A stretch of DNA of 41,591 nucleotides from Halobacteriales archaeon QH_7_65_31. Lineage in GTDB: Archaea > Halobacteriota > Halobacteria > Halobacteriales > Haloarculaceae. Location of the stretch: positions 36,750 to 78,340 of the forward strand of contig PXQU01000007.1 of assembly GCA_003021785.1 (NCBI GenBank), in the 5' to 3' direction. Both the position numbers and the translations under genes were made by a program. This document shows positions 40,082 through 41,591 of this stretch, piece after piece. Below the pieces are notes generated by a model, which saw only the letters and a list, made by a program, of their open reading frames with translations, did no database searches and was not told where the DNA came from. The first letter of the stretch is position 1. Every line of letters starts with the position of its first letter.

Positions 40082-41591
40082 TCACGAATTCGTATCGGCG
40101 TGCGTCTCAGTGGAGACAGTCTCTCGGCCCGAGAGGACGACGCGCAACCGTTGGCCATGTTCAAGATCGGGCGGAGAATCGTCGAGACGGAGGAGAAGCG
40201 TCCCGTCACCCGCATCGACCACCTGAGCGTCGATACCACGACTGGTGACGGCCGCTTCGATCCGGTCGAGACGAGCGTCGACCTCCGTGAGAACCGTCTC
40301 GATTCCCGGAGTATCCGCTGTCTCCGACTGGTCATCAGTCGGGTCGTCAGTCGCGGGCGACGCTGTCGTGTTCGATCTATCATCTGTCTCTTGCCGGGAC
40401 GGAGCCGGCGCTTGATGTGGCCCCGGTGTGGCAGCCACCGAAAGCCGATCGCGAAGCGTCGCCAGATCAAGTCCCTCGGCATCGAGATCGATATCCCCGA
40501 GCCGCGTTACCGACGGCAGCGGGATCGCCTCGTCTGCGATTGCGTCGCCGAGGACCCCGTTCACGTTAGTGGTTCCTGACTGTACCCGGCGTGTCGTCGA
40601 CTCGGTCACCCACGGTGGCGGTGTCCAGCCTGACTCGTCCAGAAGCGTGTAGCAGTCCGTCGTGTCCGTCGCCCAGACGAAACTGTCGTACTTATCCTTG
40701 TACTGATTCGCCGCGGCGCCCTGCTGATGCGTGATGACGACGTGGACCGGCGAGAGCGTCTCGACGGTATCGTCTATCGTCTCCGGCTCCGGATGGTTGC
40801 TGAGCGAGAAATCATAAGTCGTACACGCCGCGCTCGTCACCGGGGAACTCCCGCCGTTGATGAGCTGGACGAGCGTCGCGCCGGGATCGTCGGTAATCGC
40901 CTCGAAGAGGCGTTCGGCGCTCCCGTCGATCGGCACCTCCGGTCCTGCGATGGTCACACCATCCGTCGCCAGTACCGTTGTCGGGTCAGTAAACTCGGCG
41001 ACTGTCTCGACGTTCGGAACGCTGTAGTCGAGTCGATCGTAGAGCTTCGCTGCGTGGCCAGCGAGCGTGATGGGCAGACGCTCGTCCCACTGGTCGGCGA
41101 GATGCCCGAGGAGGTATGCCACCTGAAGTCCGGTCAGGCCGCTGGCCGTCGCGAGGACAGTCGAGCCGGCCCAGACGCGTTCACAGATCGTCCCGACAGC
41201 GTCGGTGAGCGTCGCCTCGAAGGGCTCGCTCGTCGCAGCGGTCAGCACGAGGACATCGACATCCACGGGGAGGTCGTTATCGAAGCCGGGATAGCCAGCT
41301 GCGCGTCGGGACGTGAAATCGCCGGTGACAAGGATCGTTCGGCGCTCGTCGTCGTCGGTGACCTCGAAGAGGAAGCCCGCAGCGCCCGGCGTATGACCCG
41401 CTGGAACGGGATGGACGTGGAGACCGGACACGATCTGGGTCCACTCTCCAATCGGTTCCAGCTGGTCGAGCACGCGATTTGTATTCGAGAGATCGTAGTG
41501 GTCCGCCCCGGCGGCGAAGACATCCTCGAGCATGGTCGCCGTATCGGTGGCGGCGTACACCGGTGCGCCATGGGCGAGAGCGTCGCCGAGT
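40082..41591 (-). CDS. Beta-CASP/MBL-type hydrolase, 5' end beyond the window
   Basis: This gene runs off the right edge; 502 residues are visible, and the frame stays open to the last base (LGDALAHGAPVYAAT). The visible part holds the later MBL elements HPVPAGHTPGAAGFL and ILVTGDFTS, then a beta-CASP-like middle (VLATASGLTGLQVAYLLG) and a final ITHQQG. This resembles RNase J/CPSF-like RNA nucleases, whose first HxHxDH motif would be in the missing part. The C-terminal 130 residues are a Thr/Asp-rich linker and a small beta domain not typical of RNase J. The function is inferred from the fold only. Confidence 0.7.
   Translation of the reverse strand, partial: LGDALAHGAPVYAATDTATMLEDVFAAGADHYDLSNTNRVLDQLEPIGEWTQIVSGLHVHPVPAGHTPGAAGFLFEVTDDDERRTILVTGDFTSRRAAGYPGFDNDLPVDVDVLVLTAATSEPFEATLTDAVGTICERVWAGSTVLATASGLTGLQVAYLLGHLADQWDERLPITLAGHAAKLYDRLDYSVPNVETVAEFTDPTTVLATDGVTIAGPEVPIDGSAERLFEAITDDPGATLVQLINGGSSPVTSAACTTYDFSLSNHPEPETIDDTVETLSPVHVVITHQQGAAANQYKDKYDSFVWATDTTDCYTLLDESGWTPPPWVTESTTRRVQSGTTNVNGVLGDAIADEAIPLPSVTRLGDIDLDAEGLDLATLRDRLSVAATPGPHQAPAPSRQETDDRSNTTASPATDDPTDDQSETADTPGIETVLTEVDARLDRIEAAVTSRGIDAQVVDAGDGTLLLRLDDSPPDLEHGQRLRVVLSGRETVSTETHADTNS

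Overview
The window is chromosomal DNA of a haloarchaeon (class Halobacteria). Most of it is GC-rich and codes for acidic proteins. Genes often overlap as TGATG, ATGA or GTGA. Many starts have a TATA-like box centred about 26 bases upstream and no leader. Archaeal markers include deoxyhypusine synthase, HMG-CoA reductase, a stand-alone GMP synthase ATP-pyrophosphatase subunit, Tat-type lipoprotein signals and a PGF-CTERM surface-protein tail.

Layout. 1-4.4 kb: a secreted PGF-CTERM protein, an aldo/keto reductase, an MBL-fold hydrolase and two small conserved haloarchaeal proteins. 4.5-7.0 kb: pyrG and the GMP synthase subunit, translationally coupled on the minus strand. 7.1-10.5 kb: an AT-richer insert-like block holding two tandem, overlapping, paralogous peptides of 28 and 29 residues, then an ABC ATPase and a membrane protein that fuses an ABC-2 type permease to a CPBP (CAAX-protease-like) domain. 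This is the most novel-looking locus. 10.7-14.9 kb: alpha/beta hydrolase, MoaB-like protein, zinc-type dehydrogenase with a small membrane protein, and a winged-helix regulator with its partner gene. 14.96-17.74 kb: a mobile region with an intact TnpB and its terminal stem-loop structure (probable omega RNA/right end), a small ribbon-helix-helix-like gene overlapping tnpB, an AT-rich orphan gene, and a decayed IS200-type TnpA. 17.9-22.7 kb: MaoC-like hydratase, aldehyde dehydrogenase, SDR, adenylate kinase, deoxyhypusine synthase. 22.7-23.3 kb: gene debris. 23.3-26.5 kb: divergent glpK and pckA, linking glycerol entry and gluconeogenesis. 26.6-30.6 kb: a complete spermidine/putrescine-type ABC importer in tight operon order (binding protein, ATPase, two permeases). 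30.7-34.9 kb: small conserved haloarchaeal proteins, a PabC-type PLP enzyme, a DUF5817-like protein with a membrane partner, and a DUF2891-like protein. 35.0-38.3 kb: an AT-richer 1116-residue lipoprotein combining a degenerate esterase-like domain with a glycosidase-like domain. 38.7-41.6 kb: HMG-CoA reductase and a large beta-CASP/MBL-type protein running off the window end.

No tRNA, rRNA or CRISPR array was recognised. All assignments come from reading motifs by eye; no database search was run.
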